A DNA stretch of 64,000 bases from Leptospira koniambonensis (GTDB lineage: Bacteria; Spirochaetota; Leptospiria; Leptospirales; Leptospiraceae), in assembly GCF_004769555.1 (NCBI RefSeq), contig NZ_RQFY01000004.1:310001-374000 (forward strand), given 5' to 3'. The stretch's first letter is position 1. Every line of letters begins with the position of its first letter. Shown one piece after another: positions 27,379-38,598 of the stretch. A model generated the notes under the pieces. That model saw nothing but the letters and a program-made list of their open reading frames with translations. It was not told the DNA's origin and made no database searches. Both the position numbers and the translations under genes were made by a program.

Positions 27379-27939
27379 ATGAAGGTACCAATCTATAAAA
27401 GAGTTCCATCAAAATTAGAGGATATTTTAGGTCCGAAAGGAAGGGATGAATTTTTAGATTTCGTAAATTTCAATTGGAATTTAGGGAGTAAGATACTTTT
27501 GGAAGAATCAAGTAATCAATTAGAGAAGAGACTTACTGAAGAAGTCGGAAAAATAAAAAACGAATTATCCGAATTCAAAAATAGCACCGATCAAACTTCC
27601 ACTAGTCTAAAAGGCGAACTTACAAATGTCAAAACGGAGATTACAATCTTCCGTTCTGAATTCGAAGGATTTAAAACGGAAGTCAGATCAGAATTTGCAG
27701 CAGTTAGATCTGAAATCAAATCCGAGATCGCAATTTGTAAATTCGAGCTCAGATCCGAAATGACGGAAATGAAATTAGAATTAAAAGAGGAAATGCATTC
27801 CGGATTTTTAGGAGTTTATAAAGAGCTCGCTAAAATCCATCAGTTGATATCTACTCAAACAAAATGGATCTTAGCAACTGGGGTTTCTATAACAGTTTTT
27901 ATGCCAATATTAATGAAACTTTTGGATAAATATATCTGA
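27379..27939 (+). CDS. Coiled-coil protein with C-terminal membrane anchor
   Basis: This 186-residue protein starts at ATG with an excellent CAGGAGG site; a TTG at 27352 is open but poorly placed. It has an N-terminal segment (about 1-45), a long coiled coil (about 50-150) with imperfect repeats of the form FRSEFEGFKTEVRSEFAAVRSEI, and one C-terminal membrane helix (about 163-180). This resembles DUF1640-type tail-anchored coiled-coil proteins. Function unknown. It ends three bases before the convergent ABC-F gene. Confidence 0.7.
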   Translation: MKVPIYKRVPSKLEDILGPKGRDEFLDFVNFNWNLGSKILLEESSNQLEKRLTEEVGKIKNELSEFKNSTDQTSTSLKGELTNVKTEITIFRSEFEGFKTEVRSEFAAVRSEIKSEIAICKFELRSEMTEMKLELKEEMHSGFLGVYKELAKIHQLISTQTKWILATGVSITVFMPILMKLLDKYI

Positions 27940-27941
27940 TC

Positions 27942-29588
27942 TTACTCGGCTTCCGTAAGCACAGGTCCACCAGCCAAACGTTTGTAAAATTCTTGGCCTT
28001 CTCTTTCTAAGAAGTCTTCGTAAGTTCCTTTGAAGTCTCTGATACCTTCTGTGGTAACTTCCAAAACTCTAGTTGCAATTGAACTTACAAATTCCCTATC
28101 GTGAGAAACAAATAAGATAGTTCCTTCAAACTTGGTTAAAGCATAATTCAAAGATTCGATGGATTCCAAATCCAAGTGGTTTGTAGGTTCATCCAAAGCC
28201 AAAAGATTATCCTGAGCCATAATCATCTTTCCTAAAATGATCCTGGATTTTTCCCCTCCGGAAAGCACTTGGGTTGGTTTTTTAGCCATGTCCCCGCTGA
28301 AAAGCATTCTTCCCAGAACAGCTCGGATCTCTTCCATTTCTGTACCTGGAGGTGCATATCTATATAACCATTCTATAATGGAATCAGCGTCTTCTCCAAT
28401 TCCTTCTCTATGATCCTGAGGGAAGACAGAAGCCTCCACGGAATCTCCAAAGGCAACCGTTCCTGCATCAGGCTCGATCTGTTTCATCAAAGTTTTTAAG
28501 AGAGTTGTTTTTCCGACTCCGTTTGTTCCGATGATCGCGATCTTCTCACCTTTGGTGATATTGATCGTAAAATCCTTAAAGATAGATCTATCTTCGTACG
28601 ACTTAGAGATATTGTCCGCAAGGATTACGTCCTTACCAAGAACTCTTTTCATTTTGAAAATTATATAAGGAAAAAGCCTGGAAGAAGGTCTGATCACCGC
28701 CATATTATCTTTGATCTTCTCTATCATCTTTTGGCGAGAAGTAGCCTGTTTAGATTTTGCAGCGTTAGCACTAAATCTACTAACGAATTCCTGAAGATCC
28801 GCGATCTTCTCTTTTGCTCGTTTATTATCCGACTGAGCTCTTTCTCTCGCGGCTTGAGAAGCTTCCATATACTCGTCGTAGTTTCCGGGATAAACAGTCA
28901 TAGTCTGATAGTCCAAGTCACAGATATGAGAAGCAACAGAGTTGATGAAGTAACGGTCGTGGGAGATAACAATAACAACTCCCTTATAATTCAATAGAAA
29001 AGATTCCAACCAGTGAATAGTCTTGATATCCAAGTGGTTGGTAGGCTCATCCAAAAGGAGAACATCTGGTTTTTGGAATAGAACCTGAGCAAGCAATACT
29101 CTAAGTTTAAAACCGCCTGTTAAAAATGAAAGTGTCTGGCTATGGATGTTTGTAGGAATTCCTAGACCTTCTAATAATTCTCCCGCAACACTTTCCGCTT
29201 CGTATCCGCCCATCTCTCCAAAAGCTTCCTCTAATTCGGAAACTCGGATACCGTCCTCGTCGGACATCTCAGGTTTGGAATAAATTTCGTCTCTTTCTTT
29301 GGCGATTTCCCAGAGTTCTTTATTCCCCATCATCACAGTGTTTAATACTGTTTCGTTTTCGTATTCGTAATGATCCTGCTTTAAGTAACCTACTTTGATT
29401 CCTGCGTCGATTGCAACAGAACCCGCAGCTGCTTGTTCCATTCCAGCAAGGATTTTCATAAATGTGGATTTACCAGAACCGTTGGCTCCGATCAGACCGT
29501 ATCTGCAGTTTTCCTTAAACTTAACTGTAACGTTTTCAAAAAGAATTTTCTTTCCGAAATTCAGAGATAAACCAGAAACGCTGATCAT
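27942..29588 (-). CDS. ABC-F ATPase (YbiT-like)
   Basis: This 548-residue protein has two ABC domains in tandem and no membrane segment. First domain: Walker A GANGSGKST near residue 34, signature-like LTGGFKLR, Walker B LLLDEPTNHLD. The interdomain linker is helical and charged. Second domain: GTNGVGKTT, LSGGEKSR and LALDEPTNHLD. ABC-F proteins act on the ribosome (translation factors or antibiotic protection). The YbiT-like subgroup is my best guess from the N-terminal sequence. Single-gene transcript. Confidence 0.92.
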   Translation of the reverse strand: MISVSGLSLNFGKKILFENVTVKFKENCRYGLIGANGSGKSTFMKILAGMEQAAAGSVAIDAGIKVGYLKQDHYEYENETVLNTVMMGNKELWEIAKERDEIYSKPEMSDEDGIRVSELEEAFGEMGGYEAESVAGELLEGLGIPTNIHSQTLSFLTGGFKLRVLLAQVLFQKPDVLLLDEPTNHLDIKTIHWLESFLLNYKGVVIVISHDRYFINSVASHICDLDYQTMTVYPGNYDEYMEASQAARERAQSDNKRAKEKIADLQEFVSRFSANAAKSKQATSRQKMIEKIKDNMAVIRPSSRLFPYIIFKMKRVLGKDVILADNISKSYEDRSIFKDFTINITKGEKIAIIGTNGVGKTTLLKTLMKQIEPDAGTVAFGDSVEASVFPQDHREGIGEDADSIIEWLYRYAPPGTEMEEIRAVLGRMLFSGDMAKKPTQVLSGGEKSRIILGKMIMAQDNLLALDEPTNHLDLESIESLNYALTKFEGTILFVSHDREFVSSIATRVLEVTTEGIRDFKGTYEDFLEREGQEFYKRLAGGPVLTEAE

Positions 29589-29685
29589 ACAACCTACCTA
29601 AACACCGAAGGGATCTTATAAAAAGAGGGGATAGGACCATAGTTTATAAGGTGCTAGAATTCGCCAAGCGAATCCTAGGCCTGGT

Positions 29686-30372
29686 CTATTCGCTCAGTTT
29701 ACGTAATTCTTCAATACCCGGTAGATTAGATAAGTCCGGAACGATTACAATTTCTATCCTTCGATTAGCGGTTCTATTCTCCACGCTTGTATTCGGGACA
29801 GAAGGACGAGATGATCCCATAGAAGCTGCACTGATCTTCTCTTCAGGCATTCCGGATTTTACCATTGTATGTAATACTGTCAAAGCTCTAGCAGATGCAA
29901 GTTCCCAGTTGGAATATCCTTTGATACCAGTAGGAACATCGTCTGTATGACCTTCTACTTGGAATCTTCTTCCATGAAGAGATGATAGAATTCCTGTGAC
30001 TTCTTTAATTGCATCTATTCCTTTGGATGATAAACTTGATGAGCCAGGAGGGAATAATATATCAGAAGAAAGTATTACTACCATTCTTCCATCTACGATC
30101 CGGATCTTCAGTTTTCCCGAATCGATCATTCCTTTAAAACTTTCTAATAAACTCCTGTAATCAGCTATCCTTCTTTCCGTTTCTTCTTGGATCCTTTTCA
30201 TATCTTCTACGGATCTTTGGAGAGAAGACTTATCTTTTTCTAAATTGGAAAGATCTCTCGCCTTCTCATCGTACATTGCCTGTAAGGCGTCATATTTGGA
30301 TTGAGAAACACAATTGGACAGAATGGAAATAGAAACAAAGACTATGGTAAGAATACCCAGATTCCTTTTCAT
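29686..30372 (-). CDS. OmpA-family peptidoglycan-binding lipoprotein
   Basis: This 228-residue protein starts at the ATG with CGGAGGA seven bases upstream; an earlier ATG at 30408 is less likely. Lipobox ILSNC (about residue 21) gives an acylated Cys. A coiled-coil region (about 30-85) precedes an OmpA C-terminal domain with FPPGSSSLSSKG, VEGHTDDVPTG and NRRIEIVI, whose Asp and Arg contact peptidoglycan. It probably tethers the outer membrane to the wall. Divergent from the gene at 30522. Confidence 0.88.
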   Translation of the reverse strand: MKRNLGILTIVFVSISILSNCVSQSKYDALQAMYDEKARDLSNLEKDKSSLQRSVEDMKRIQEETERRIADYRSLLESFKGMIDSGKLKIRIVDGRMVVILSSDILFPPGSSSLSSKGIDAIKEVTGILSSLHGRRFQVEGHTDDVPTGIKGYSNWELASARALTVLHTMVKSGMPEEKISAASMGSSRPSVPNTSVENRTANRRIEIVIVPDLSNLPGIEELRKLSE

Positions 30373-30521
30373 GATTCCTCCGAGTTTTTTACTTAGAACA
30401 GGGTGCATAATTAATTTATCGTTTTTTTCCCACTTTTCACGAGGGATTCTCCTCTATTTTCCGAATTATTTTCGAAAAAATCTGGCGAGAAAGTTCGATC
30501 CGAGTTAGTCTGTTAGTAATC

Positions 30522-31214
30522 ATGCGATCCTTTCTATTAGAACTTCCCCGACTGCGATTCTTTCCCATAATTTTGTTTTTATTCTTAATTATCCAGTCTG
30601 GTCTGTATTCACAAACTTCTCCTACAAATCCACCAGCTAACTCAAAAGAGTCTATAGCTGGAGGACCTCCTACATTTAAAAAGTTGGTAGAAGAAGTTAA
30701 GGTTTCTTTAAAAGACAGAGGATATGTAGTAGATAAGAGATCCCATTTTACTGGTTCCGTATTCAAAGGGAACACAGTATCTTTCAAACTTCAATTTCCA
30801 GAAGGAAAGGACAGAAAGATTGTCCGCAAATTAGGAGTGGGGCTTGCTCATGAAAACCCGGACCAATCTGTTATGGTCCATATCTTTCAATCAGATAATG
30901 AAGATAGAAAGTTATCTCCTTTGTTCACAGGATTTGTAGAACCTTCTTTCGTTTATGAATGGGAAGCAAGATACGGAGAGAATCATTTCTTAGTAGAGAT
31001 CAGATTAGATGAATCAGAGTCTAACGTTGCAAACTTTGAACTTATATTCGGCAGCCAATTATACACCCCCGCTGCAGCATTCGGGAGAGAAGAAAAAGAC
31101 CAGAACCTGAACCAACCTGGTTCTCCAGGTAAAAAACAACCAGGAGCAGAAGGAAGACTCCCAGGTACGAGTGAGTTGAACAACTACTTTGAAGTTTTTA
31201 AGAAAGAGTTCTGA
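30522..31214 (+). CDS. Secreted hypothetical protein
   Basis: This 230-residue protein is not recognised. It has a signal peptide or single anchor (LRFFPIILFLFLIIQSGLYSQ) and a beta-rich core (about 60-180) with alternating hydrophobic strands (GSVFKGNTVSFKLQF, MVHIFQSD, HFLVEIRLDES). A Pro/Gly/Lys-rich, disordered stretch (about 185-215) precedes a short C-terminal helix. It is exported; periplasm or outer surface is possible. No partner is obvious. The following 228 bp to the TetR gene hold no gene I can support. Confidence 0.6.
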   Translation: MRSFLLELPRLRFFPIILFLFLIIQSGLYSQTSPTNPPANSKESIAGGPPTFKKLVEEVKVSLKDRGYVVDKRSHFTGSVFKGNTVSFKLQFPEGKDRKIVRKLGVGLAHENPDQSVMVHIFQSDNEDRKLSPLFTGFVEPSFVYEWEARYGENHFLVEIRLDESESNVANFELIFGSQLYTPAAAFGREEKDQNLNQPGSPGKKQPGAEGRLPGTSELNNYFEVFKKEF

Positions 31215-31442
31215 GGTATTGAACTTCATTACAATTAGGTAAGACTATCATTCAGGTAAGTTTGACTTAAATAGCCCTTCCCTATAAGTTAATGAATTGC
31301 GGAATTCTGGCATTTGTTATATCTTCGCTAAATAGTGAAATTTCTATCCTAAAGGATAGATCTTCCGGCGATTGCGAGATCTTAGATCTTCAGACAAAAA
31401 AATAAATTCGCCGGATGAATCCTCCTAAAAGAGGTCGGATCG

Positions 31443-32036
31443 GTGAAAAAGAAGGACGGTAGCCCTGTCTACCCCACAAACGGAGTTTTCAGAAATTCTC
31501 GAGAGAGAATTTTAGAAGGCGCTGCGATAGCTTTCGCTCGCAAAGGTTTCCACGGAACCTCTCTAAGAGAGATCAGTAGAGAATGCGGGTTAGAGCAGCC
31601 TAGCATTTATCATCACTTCCATTCCAAAGAAAACCTATTCAGAAAGGCGCTAGTCGCCACTCATTTGATGATATTGAACGATATCAGAAGTAGATTGGTA
31701 AAAGACAAAGGATTAAGAGAAGAAGTTGTCTCTGTATTCCGAGCAATTTGTGATATAGCAAGACAGTTTCCTGATAGGGCCAAACTTCCATTCAGCTTGG
31801 TATATTCTGCGCCTGAAAATCTGGTCCAAGAATATACGAATCATTACGGTGCCCAATATAGAAAATTATTGGATGCTGCCGTAGATCGTAATCCCCCGCC
31901 TAAAAATGCGGAACTAAAGCTTTCTCTACTCGTAGATTTATTACATAGTTTGATACTTTCTATCTCTTCAGAGCGGTTTTTTGAGGATCGGGTCAGAGGT
32001 TTGGAAGAAAGAGTCGATCATATCCTTCTTACTTAA
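31443..32036 (+). CDS. TetR-family transcriptional regulator
   Basis: This 197-residue protein has an N-terminal [44 protein letters not shown]. The C-terminal half is a helical ligand/dimer domain of usual length. The start is GTG with AGAGGT seven bases upstream; an N-terminal extension of about 20 residues precedes the HTH. It lies 68 bp before the ccr-like gene on the same strand, so it may regulate that gene or be co-transcribed. The gap contains CCTCGGTCGGTTAGG, a possible operator half. Confidence 0.9.
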   Translation: MKKKDGSPVYPTNGVFRNSRERILEGAAIAFARKGFHGTSLREISRECGLEQPSIYHHFHSKENLFRKALVATHLMILNDIRSRLVKDKGLREEVVSVFRAICDIARQFPDRAKLPFSLVYSAPENLVQEYTNHYGAQYRKLLDAAVDRNPPPKNAELKLSLLVDLLHSLILSISSERFFEDRVRGLEERVDHILLT

Positions 32037-32104
32037 GCCCGAAAGCCAAGTTTAAGACTGTTTTTTTTCTCGTAAGCCTCGGTCGGTTAGGTTTTCTGGT
32101 CCCC

Positions 32105-33352
<1,248 letters not shown>

Positions 33353-33360
33353 GCTACCGC

Positions 33361-33390
33361 AGAAGGGCTCCTGATTCCAGGAGTCCTTCT
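33361..33390 (+). terminator. 13-bp stem hairpin after ccr
   Basis: Arms 33361-33373 and 33378-33390 pair over 13 bp (one G-T wobble) around an ATTC loop. No T-run follows, so it may stabilise the ccr mRNA end or attenuate read-through into the gene at 33424. Confidence 0.5.
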
Positions 33391-33423
33391 ATCCTCCGAA
33401 CTATATTATAAAAGTATAATCAA

Positions 33424-34437
33424 ATGAAAGCGGTCCAACTTTCCTCTTTCGGAAAAGAAAATCTCTCCTTAATCGATTTACCAGACCCAGGCAAGCCAGG
33501 CCCGGGAGAAGTTTTAGTCCGTTTTAGAGCGGCCTCGTTAAATTTCAGGGACTATCTAGTTGTCCAAGGAAAGTACAATCCGAATTTTCCAGTTCCAATG
33601 GTTCCTTGCAGCGATGGCTCAGGAGAAATTGTTGAAATAGGAGAGAATGTCTCAGGCATCAATATCGGAGACAAAATCAACGCAACCTTTGCTCCTTATT
33701 GGTTGTCAGGACCCGCAAACAAAAAAGAACTTAGGACAACACTCGGTGGTCCTTTAGATGGAACACTAAGACAATACGCAATTCTTCCGGCTACTGGTGT
33801 GGTTCCGATGCCTTCTCATCTTAGCTTTGAAGAGGCGGCCACACTTCCTTGTGCAGGACTTACTGCTTGGTCGTCCTTCTTTGTGGAAAGCAAACTCAAA
33901 AAAGGAGAATCAGTCCTTATACAAGGAACTGGTGGAGTCTCCTTATTTGCATTACAATTTGCTAAAGCAGTTGGAGCTACTGTTTATTTAACCTCTTCTT
34001 CAGACGAAAAATTAGAAAGAGGAAAATCCTTAGGTGCAGATCATCTAATCAATTATAGAAATATTACCGCTTGGGGAGAAAAGATCAGAGAACTCACAGG
34101 CGGAGAAGGCGCGGACCATATCGTAGAAGTAGGTGGAGCCGGAACCTTAGAACAATCGATTAAGGCAGTAAAACTTTTCGGCACAATCCATTTGATCGGG
34201 ATCTTAGCTGGTGCTATCAAAGATTTGAACCTTCTTCCATTAGTTATGAACCAAATCAAAGTCCAAGGGATTGTGGTGGGTCATAGAGAAGGTTTCCTTG
34301 CTATGAACAAGGCTATAGAAGAATGGAAACTTAAACCTGTAGTAGATAAAGTCTACGAACTTTCCGAATTCAAAGATGCATTAGAGTATCTGAAAGACGG
34401 AAAACATTTCGGAAAGATAGTCGTTCGAATTCCTTAA
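33424..34437 (+). CDS. Zinc-independent NAD(P)-dependent MDR oxidoreductase (quinone-oxidoreductase-like)
   Basis: This 337-residue protein belongs to the medium-chain dehydrogenase/reductase superfamily. It has NFRDYLVVQGKYNPNFPVPMVPCSDGSGE at the N-terminus, a nucleotide-binding motif GTGGVSLFALQFA, and the C-terminal GKIVVRIP ending. Canonical zinc ligands of alcohol dehydrogenases are not apparent, so a quinone or enoyl reductase is more likely than an alcohol dehydrogenase. It is 71 bases after ccr on the same strand and may share its transcript. Substrate unknown. Confidence 0.8.
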   Translation: MKAVQLSSFGKENLSLIDLPDPGKPGPGEVLVRFRAASLNFRDYLVVQGKYNPNFPVPMVPCSDGSGEIVEIGENVSGINIGDKINATFAPYWLSGPANKKELRTTLGGPLDGTLRQYAILPATGVVPMPSHLSFEEAATLPCAGLTAWSSFFVESKLKKGESVLIQGTGGVSLFALQFAKAVGATVYLTSSSDEKLERGKSLGADHLINYRNITAWGEKIRELTGGEGADHIVEVGGAGTLEQSIKAVKLFGTIHLIGILAGAIKDLNLLPLVMNQIKVQGIVVGHREGFLAMNKAIEEWKLKPVVDKVYELSEFKDALEYLKDGKHFGKIVVRIP

Positions 34438-34449
34438 ATAAACTTCCTT

Positions 34450-34490
34450 CAAAAAAAAAAACGGCCCGGGAAATTTTATTTCCCGAGCCG
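34450..34490 (-). terminator. Intrinsic terminator of the 1304-residue lipoprotein gene
   Basis: On the minus strand an interrupted CGGC/CGGGAAA stem is followed by an 11-base T-run. It may also stop plus-strand transcription from 33424. Confidence 0.85.
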
Positions 34491-34513
34491 AATTCAATAG
34501 CTATATCTGATGA

Positions 34514-37500
34514 TTACGGAGCTGTAATCAATTTATCACCCGAATAAACATATCTTCCTGTGAATGTGTATTCGTCGTATTTAGCCGTGTATCCCGGAGC
34601 GAAAGGCCATCCGTTCAGCATTGTGCTACAAGCCGCCAATCCCTGATCATAAGTTACGTCATTCACAACACAAGAAGGAGAAGGCTCATATACTGGGAAT
34701 GGCCACCCAGGTAGATAAAACCATTTCTGTCCGGTAAAGGTTCCTTTCCTCACTGCAGTGGATTTACTAAAATGCTCCCAAACCTTAAAGTCAGCATTCG
34801 CAACCGCTGTAGGCATCGAAGCAGGCTGCATCATTGCGGGAACATTTGTAGGATTCATAGTGGTATCTTTATAAACCACTGTGGTCGCTTGGATCGTTTT
34901 CGCACGCACTGGAATTTCTACTTTATCTGTTGAAACCAAGATATCTCTACAAGGAGAAGTTCCTTGGGTAAAAGAAGATTGGACCACCAATGTAGATGCC
35001 TGATTCGGAGCGACAACGGATTGAGAGCGAGTAAGATTCACGTTCGTTCCCGCATTCACTGTTAAAGAAATAGCAGGGATCCCATAATTTCCTCCAGCAT
35101 TCGCTTCTATTGTTCCAACTCCAGGGTTAGAAGAAGAAGTCGCACAATCATTTCCTGCTCGATCATAGAAATTATGCATGAAATCAAGAGTTGCGCCTTC
35201 TGGTAAGAAACCGTACTTTTTATAGTCGCTAATACCTGCATTAGGGATCAGGCGTATTTTAGAATAACCTCCGACGTTCCCAATTCCTTTTGTATCAGAA
35301 GGAGAAAGAGCGACATGAGTGTATGGTCCACTAGATTGGTTATTATAAATAAACGCGATATCCGTAAATCCAGTATTAGAATTTAAGAACATCGTCACGA
35401 ATCTTTGAGAAGAACCTTTAGCAAACATCAATCTTCCAGAACCATCAAAAGAAATCGATTCTATCGGAGACCCGCCAATTACAGATTCACGAATAAATTG
35501 TAGAGTAGGAACTCCCGAAGTAAAAGTGACCCTGTAAGAACGAAGTAAAGTGTAAGAGGTATTTTGACCTACAATTACATCGTAGCCTCCCAAGATGTAT
35601 AATGTATACACTGGATTCCCTGACCAATCCATATATGAAAGAAACTTTACTTGTCTTCCTATAAAGTTTGTGCCGGATTGTACGCCAGAAGGAATAATAC
35701 TATTATACGTCAGATCTCCCGGTTTTTTATACCATACTTTGATCTCTCTTGAAGGTACAGACTTAAGAGTAGCAAATACTTCCTGTTCGTTTTGAGGATT
35801 GTATCTAACTAGCGAGTCTGCAGAAATCACGTTATTAAAGTCAGGATTTGAAAGACCATTCGTATTCAGATTTCTATAGTAGTTACCTGAATGCAAGAAT
35901 TCGTATTGATGAGCATCATATCCGACCAAGAGTCCTTGTCCACGATCGTAAGGCATTACGAACAAAGAATTTGTATTAACTTCTGGAAAACTCGTACCGT
36001 AAATTTCCGGACCAAAACTACCAACCGAAACTGTATCAATTTGTAATTGATAGCTTTGATTTAAATACGCGATGCTATTAACTTCGTTCGAATTAATATT
36101 AGCGGGAAAAGAAACCGCTTTAAAACGATCCGACTTATCTGTGTAATCGTAAGAAATCGAAAACGAAGTCCCTAAACTTCCAATAACGTTAGAATTATCG
36201 TAATAGTTGAAATTTCCGTCTCCTATCGCAAAGAAATTTGGAATTCGATAAGCAATCCCTTGGCCACCATTAGTAAACTTGATCTGATTCTTCAGACCCA
36301 AGTTAGTATATTTTTGAGTCCAAGTACTATCGCCCCATTGCGAAGTATAATTCAAATAAGTAAAGTCCGTGAAAGAACTCGCGGCATTCCCATTTGCATC
36401 ATAAGTAATATTCGTGACTCCCAGCCAAGAAGCGTCTTTTGCTTCCAATTGTTTAAAATCATATTTCTTAATATTCGAAACGTTTCCAGCTCCGTCTTTC
36501 GCCCAAATTGCGATTTTTTCTAAACCGCCAGCTGCTTTACCTAATTGGACAAAGGTTTTAGATTCGAAACAGTTTTCTTTCCAAACATTGAATAAAGAAC
36601 TGCTAGGAGGTCCGAAATTTAAAGCTCCGAAAGGTTTTCGTTCGAATTCTGTATTGGTCATCCCCGCTTCAAATTGTCGGATATAACAATATTTTTTGAC
36701 TGATCCTGCGGGATTCGTATCCGAAACAGAAGCAGTAAAATCTACAAAGCTTGAACTTGCATTATCCGACAAAAGCGTAAAAGTCGCGTTCGGAAGAACA
36801 GTATCCGCCATGGTAGGGTCTGTTCCGAGAGAAAGTTCCGTAAAATCACTGGTTCCATCTCCGTCTGAATCAGTATTTACAGATGATGAGAATGTATTCG
36901 AAGCTCCTGCGATAAATAAAGGTCGGATTGGGGTAGAAGATTCAGTAATATCTGATAATCCGTCCCCATCAGTATCTACGCTTGTGGTTATAGATCCGGT
37001 ACTAATCCCATTAAATATTCCGTCGTTATTTAAAGCAAAAACGGAATAGTAATAGGTCGTATCGATAGTTAAGCCGCTATCCAAATATGAATAAGAAGTA
37101 ATTTCTGAAGCAGAAACCTCATCACCTTGAGTCGGCGCCATAGGAGGTGCAATTTGACTTCTGCGAATTATAATATTCCGAGGAGCATATGTATCTTCAT
37201 AGGCGAACCAAAAAAGATTCTGATTTGATCCAGGAAATGATTTCAAGGTAACAGGATTGGACGTTCTTAGATCAGGTCCTGTAGAACAGAGAACTCCAGA
37301 GGAAACTACAGTCCCTTCTGTGTTTTTAGGTTTTACTACTGCCCAGAAGTTAGATGAAACTCCACCACCTACTGTACCCTTCTTATTTCCACCAAGAACA
37401 ACCCTAGCTCCTTGAAGATAACTACGTTTATATACTTTGTATCCAGATGCTCCAATGTTTTGTGCCGGATCTAATCCCGGTTCAGTAGTATAAATATATT

Positions 37501-38428
37501 TTCCAGAAAGAAGAGTAAAATCTGTTCTTAACCAGTCTGCGTCATTAGAAGAATCGGAAGGAGAGATTCCACCTCTTGAATCATACATAACGTATACATC
37601 GATGTCTCGGACTGCATTAAAGGAAACATATTCGCTCGCTGTAGAATCCGCGTGGATAGAACTAACACCGCAGGTTCCTGCCCCACCTTGACAACTTGGG
37701 ACCAAAGCAGCAAATTGAAGTCCTAATTCGCGAAATGCGCCTTCGTTTTCTTTTACAAAATAAGGACGATCCAAATAGTATTGGTAACCTTCTCCGATGG
37801 TTCCTACCTGAGCTTTAGAAACATTGGAATCATCTAGCACTCCTTGCATTCCCCAAGCAACGGATTCATCGCTCAAACATGCTGTAGGAGCAGCAACTCC
37901 GCTATCTGGCAGAACAGGCAAAGCGGTTAGTATAAAAGGAGTAAAATGTTTAGTATGAACTGTAACGATTGATTTCTCTTTATCTAAACTACCTTTTTCA
38001 AGAAGTTTCCACTCCTTAGTTACATAGTCTTTATACCAAACGTATAATTCCTGAGAGAAACCTTTCTCTTCTAATGCTTCCAGATCCACCGGAAATTCGA
38101 ATTTTACAGGCTCAGAAAAAACGATACTAGAGTTACGAGCTTTAGATTGCTCTTTGCCGTCTTTATCCCTAGTTGCCAGGCTGATATCGTAAATTTTACC
38201 CACTGGGACCTGAGAACGGCCGACTAATTTCGGAACATTCGAGTCTTCGGATATACGAAGCTCACTGGCGGGAATTGCCTTTGGCAAAGTTACTATCGGG
38301 ATAGAACTCGCCAAAATAGGAGTGGGAAACGAAGAGTTGCTTTGTCCAAAAAGGTTTTTAAAAACCCCATTGGAACAATTAAAGCAAAACAACGTTAGCG
38401 TAAATAAAAGTAAGTTACGTAGGTTCAT
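34514..38428 (-). CDS. Very large lipoprotein with calcium-binding-type repeats
   Basis: This 1304-residue protein has a lipobox FCFNC (Cys18). Residues 60-165 form a ZU5-like or beta-sandwich segment (PVKFEFPVD, LYVWYKD). Fibronectin-III-like strands follow near 400-480, then two thrombospondin type-3-like Asp repeats (DTDGDGLSD and NTDSDGDGTSDFTELSLGTDP) near 480-545. A long region of beta-strand, Ser/Asn-rich sequence runs to the end. It is probably a surface-exposed lipoprotein anchored by its lipid. No enzyme motif is seen. Single gene with its own terminator. Function unknown; adhesion is a guess. Confidence 0.8.
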   Translation of the reverse strand: MNLRNLLLFTLTLFCFNCSNGVFKNLFGQSNSSFPTPILASSIPIVTLPKAIPASELRISEDSNVPKLVGRSQVPVGKIYDISLATRDKDGKEQSKARNSSIVFSEPVKFEFPVDLEALEEKGFSQELYVWYKDYVTKEWKLLEKGSLDKEKSIVTVHTKHFTPFILTALPVLPDSGVAAPTACLSDESVAWGMQGVLDDSNVSKAQVGTIGEGYQYYLDRPYFVKENEGAFRELGLQFAALVPSCQGGAGTCGVSSIHADSTASEYVSFNAVRDIDVYVMYDSRGGISPSDSSNDADWLRTDFTLLSGKYIYTTEPGLDPAQNIGASGYKVYKRSYLQGARVVLGGNKKGTVGGGVSSNFWAVVKPKNTEGTVVSSGVLCSTGPDLRTSNPVTLKSFPGSNQNLFWFAYEDTYAPRNIIIRRSQIAPPMAPTQGDEVSASEITSYSYLDSGLTIDTTYYYSVFALNNDGIFNGISTGSITTSVDTDGDGLSDITESSTPIRPLFIAGASNTFSSSVNTDSDGDGTSDFTELSLGTDPTMADTVLPNATFTLLSDNASSSFVDFTASVSDTNPAGSVKKYCYIRQFEAGMTNTEFERKPFGALNFGPPSSSLFNVWKENCFESKTFVQLGKAAGGLEKIAIWAKDGAGNVSNIKKYDFKQLEAKDASWLGVTNITYDANGNAASSFTDFTYLNYTSQWGDSTWTQKYTNLGLKNQIKFTNGGQGIAYRIPNFFAIGDGNFNYYDNSNVIGSLGTSFSISYDYTDKSDRFKAVSFPANINSNEVNSIAYLNQSYQLQIDTVSVGSFGPEIYGTSFPEVNTNSLFVMPYDRGQGLLVGYDAHQYEFLHSGNYYRNLNTNGLSNPDFNNVISADSLVRYNPQNEQEVFATLKSVPSREIKVWYKKPGDLTYNSIIPSGVQSGTNFIGRQVKFLSYMDWSGNPVYTLYILGGYDVIVGQNTSYTLLRSYRVTFTSGVPTLQFIRESVIGGSPIESISFDGSGRLMFAKGSSQRFVTMFLNSNTGFTDIAFIYNNQSSGPYTHVALSPSDTKGIGNVGGYSKIRLIPNAGISDYKKYGFLPEGATLDFMHNFYDRAGNDCATSSSNPGVGTIEANAGGNYGIPAISLTVNAGTNVNLTRSQSVVAPNQASTLVVQSSFTQGTSPCRDILVSTDKVEIPVRAKTIQATTVVYKDTTMNPTNVPAMMQPASMPTAVANADFKVWEHFSKSTAVRKGTFTGQKWFYLPGWPFPVYEPSPSCVVNDVTYDQGLAACSTMLNGWPFAPGYTAKYDEYTFTGRYVYSGDKLITAP

Positions 38429-38598
38429 TCTGTTTGTTTCCAGTCATATTTTTGTGCTTTTAGTCACAAGAAAATTATCTAGAAACTATAGTCAACCTAC
38501 AGGACAAATTCAGACACAGTTTATCGTTTATTTTAAGAAAAGTATTTTACATTTTCTTAATCTATTTTCCCCAAATGGGATATACCATTTTTCAATTT

